This document shows, in pieces, positions 4,314 through 5,154 of a DNA stretch of 5,154 nucleotides. Numbering within the stretch: position 1 is the first letter of the stretch; each line of letters starts with the position of its first letter. The notes under the pieces were generated by a model. That model saw only the letters and a list, made by a program, of their open reading frames with translations, was not told the DNA's origin and did not search any database. Made by a program: the position numbers and the translations under genes. Source of the DNA: Anaerolineales bacterium UBA5069 (GTDB lineage Bacteria > Chloroflexota > Anaerolineae > Caldilineales > Caldilineaceae); contig DIAV01000297.1 of the NCBI GenBank assembly GCA_002415895.1, positions 1-5,154 of the forward strand, written 5' to 3'.

Positions 4314-5117
4314 ATGGCAGCATCCTCCAGCGCCGGCGTCATGAACGACGTCGACAGCGCGTCCAAAAACCCTGCGCTCAATGAAAAGTCGTTTGCACGC
4401 GCCAAGAGCGAAGCCGGCACAGCCGGCGGCAAAATGACGGCGACCGGCGCCTATGTCAAAACGCTGCTGCTGTTGGTTGTGCTTATGGCCAGCGGGGCCT
4501 TTGGCTGGTCGCAGGTGCGTATTGTGGAATTGGGCGGCCAGCAGATTGCCCTCCAGCCGGCATGGACATGGGTTGCCGTACTGGCGACCTTCATTCTTGC
4601 CTTTATGGGTATTGTCGCCTTCCGTGCCATCCCTGTCATTGCCATTCTCTATGCAATGGCGCAGGGTGCGCTGCTGGGCATTTCGTCGCGCTATTTCAGT
4701 TTGGAATGGGACGGCATCGTTACGCAGGCCATCCTGGCGACGGTCTTCGTCTTTGCGGGGACACTGCTGCTTTACCTGACAAATGTCATCAAGGTGACTT
4801 CCAAGTTTGTCATGGGCATTTCAATTGCTATGGCCGGCTTGCTGCTGCTCTACCTGACAACATGGCTGCTCTCGCTCTTTGGCGTTAACTTTGGCTTTCT
4901 CTTCAGCCCCACGCCGCTGGGGATTGCCTTCGCGCTCATGGTGGTGATTTTGGCCGCGCTCAACTTGCCCGTGGACTTTGAGTTCATCAAGCGCGCGGCG
5001 GCAGCGGGCGCGCCCAAGTTCATGGAGTGGTACGGGGCGTTCGGGCTGATGATTAGCATCATCTGGATGTATGTCTCCATTTTGCGCCTGCTCGCGCTGC
5101 TGCGTTCGCGCAATTAG
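4314..5117 (+). CDS. Bax inhibitor-1/YccA family membrane protein
   Basis: The 267-aa product fits the long-N-terminus bacterial branch of the Bax inhibitor-1/YccA (TMBIM-like) family, inner-membrane proteins some of which act as pH-gated calcium leaks. A polar N-terminus contains the branch hallmark NPALNEKSFARA (19-30). About seven hydrophobic helices follow: near 46-64, 82-102, 105-124, 136-157, 163-190, 202-218 and 240-263. The conserved segment EWDGIVTQAILATVFVFAGT (131-150) and the end VDFEFIKR...GAPKFMEWYGAFGLM...ILRLLA are clear. D221 and E223 are present in the late membrane motif. Two acidic residues I expect in the family are changed: YAMAQG has Q117 where YAxxEG is usual, and WMYVSILRLL has S255 where Glu is usual. 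ATG 4314 is preferred because AAGGGGA (4298-4304) lies nine bases upstream; ATG 4341 has no site. The gene has its own promoter. The physiological substrate is unknown. Confidence 0.92.
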   Translation: MAASSSAGVMNDVDSASKNPALNEKSFARAKSEAGTAGGKMTATGAYVKTLLLLVVLMASGAFGWSQVRIVELGGQQIALQPAWTWVAVLATFILAFMGIVAFRAIPVIAILYAMAQGALLGISSRYFSLEWDGIVTQAILATVFVFAGTLLLYLTNVIKVTSKFVMGISIAMAGLLLLYLTTWLLSLFGVNFGFLFSPTPLGIAFALMVVILAALNLPVDFEFIKRAAAAGAPKFMEWYGAFGLMISIIWMYVSILRLLALLRSRN

Positions 5118-5121
5118 GAAG

Positions 5122-5154
5122 AGCGGTACAGGAGAAGCGGCACAGGAAAAGCGA
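5122..5154 (+). repeat. 14-bp imperfect tandem repeat after the Bax-inhibitor gene
   Basis: AGCGGTACAGGAGA (5122-5135) is followed directly by AGCGGCACAGGAAA (5136-5149), identical at 12 of 14 positions. A third unit begins with AGCGA (5150-5154) and is cut by the window end. The stretch is purine-rich and contains GGAG-like sequences, so it may also be a leader for a following gene. No terminator is visible between the stop codon at 5117 and the window end. Confidence 0.6.

Noticed and set aside
1..5154. CRISPR array, tRNA or rRNA gene, transposase, phage or defence genes
   Set aside because: I looked for spaced direct repeats, cloverleaf-like stretches and characteristic proteins on both strands and found none. 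The only tandem repeat is the short one at 5122-5154.

Overview
The window reads as chromosomal bacterial DNA: GC-rich, tightly packed with five complete protein genes, and with no RNA gene, CRISPR array, insertion sequence, phage or plasmid signature that I can see. Taxonomy is uncertain. The Crp/Fnr regulator has an 'FNDVAALDGGPNPATA' phosphate-cassette region, and the Bax-inhibitor-1 protein is of the long-N-terminus type (the NPALNEKSFARA opening). From memory both recall Chloroflexota or Actinobacteria-like lineages, with Chloroflexota the better guess; this is weak inference.

Layout. (1) 43-738 (+): a Crp/Fnr-type transcription factor with almost no leader. (2) 741-790: a perfect 22-bp inverted repeat with T-tracts on both strands, a bidirectional terminator shared by two convergent transcription units. 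(3) 3478-832 (-): a two-gene operon encoding two membrane-anchored coiled-coil proteins (342 and 512 aa) that resemble each other near the N-terminus. Their 79-bp junction can fold into a two-tier stem-loop ending just before the second gene's ribosome binding site. (4) 3479-3806: a 328-bp divergent regulatory region with a candidate promoter on each strand, arranged so that the transcript 5' ends would overlap, plus two perfect 12-bp palindromes. (5) 3807-4169 (+): a 120-aa MmcQ/YjbR-family protein. (6) 4170-4313: an intergenic region with an extended -10 promoter and a 10-bp stem-loop at the predicted 5' end of the transcript. (7) 4314-5117 (+): a Bax inhibitor-1/YccA-family seven-helix membrane protein. 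(8) 5118-5154: a purine-rich 14-bp tandem repeat running off the window.

The genes do not form an obvious pathway. The coiled-coil pair is the least explained part and could be an envelope or division-associated scaffold. The regulator might act on nearby promoters, because short dyads built around GTGCA/TGCAC recur in several non-coding gaps, but this is a hypothesis. I found no convincing defence system or other wholly new system. The best leads are the coiled-coil pair, the structured non-coding gaps, and the Bax-inhibitor protein that lacks two acidic residues expected in its family.
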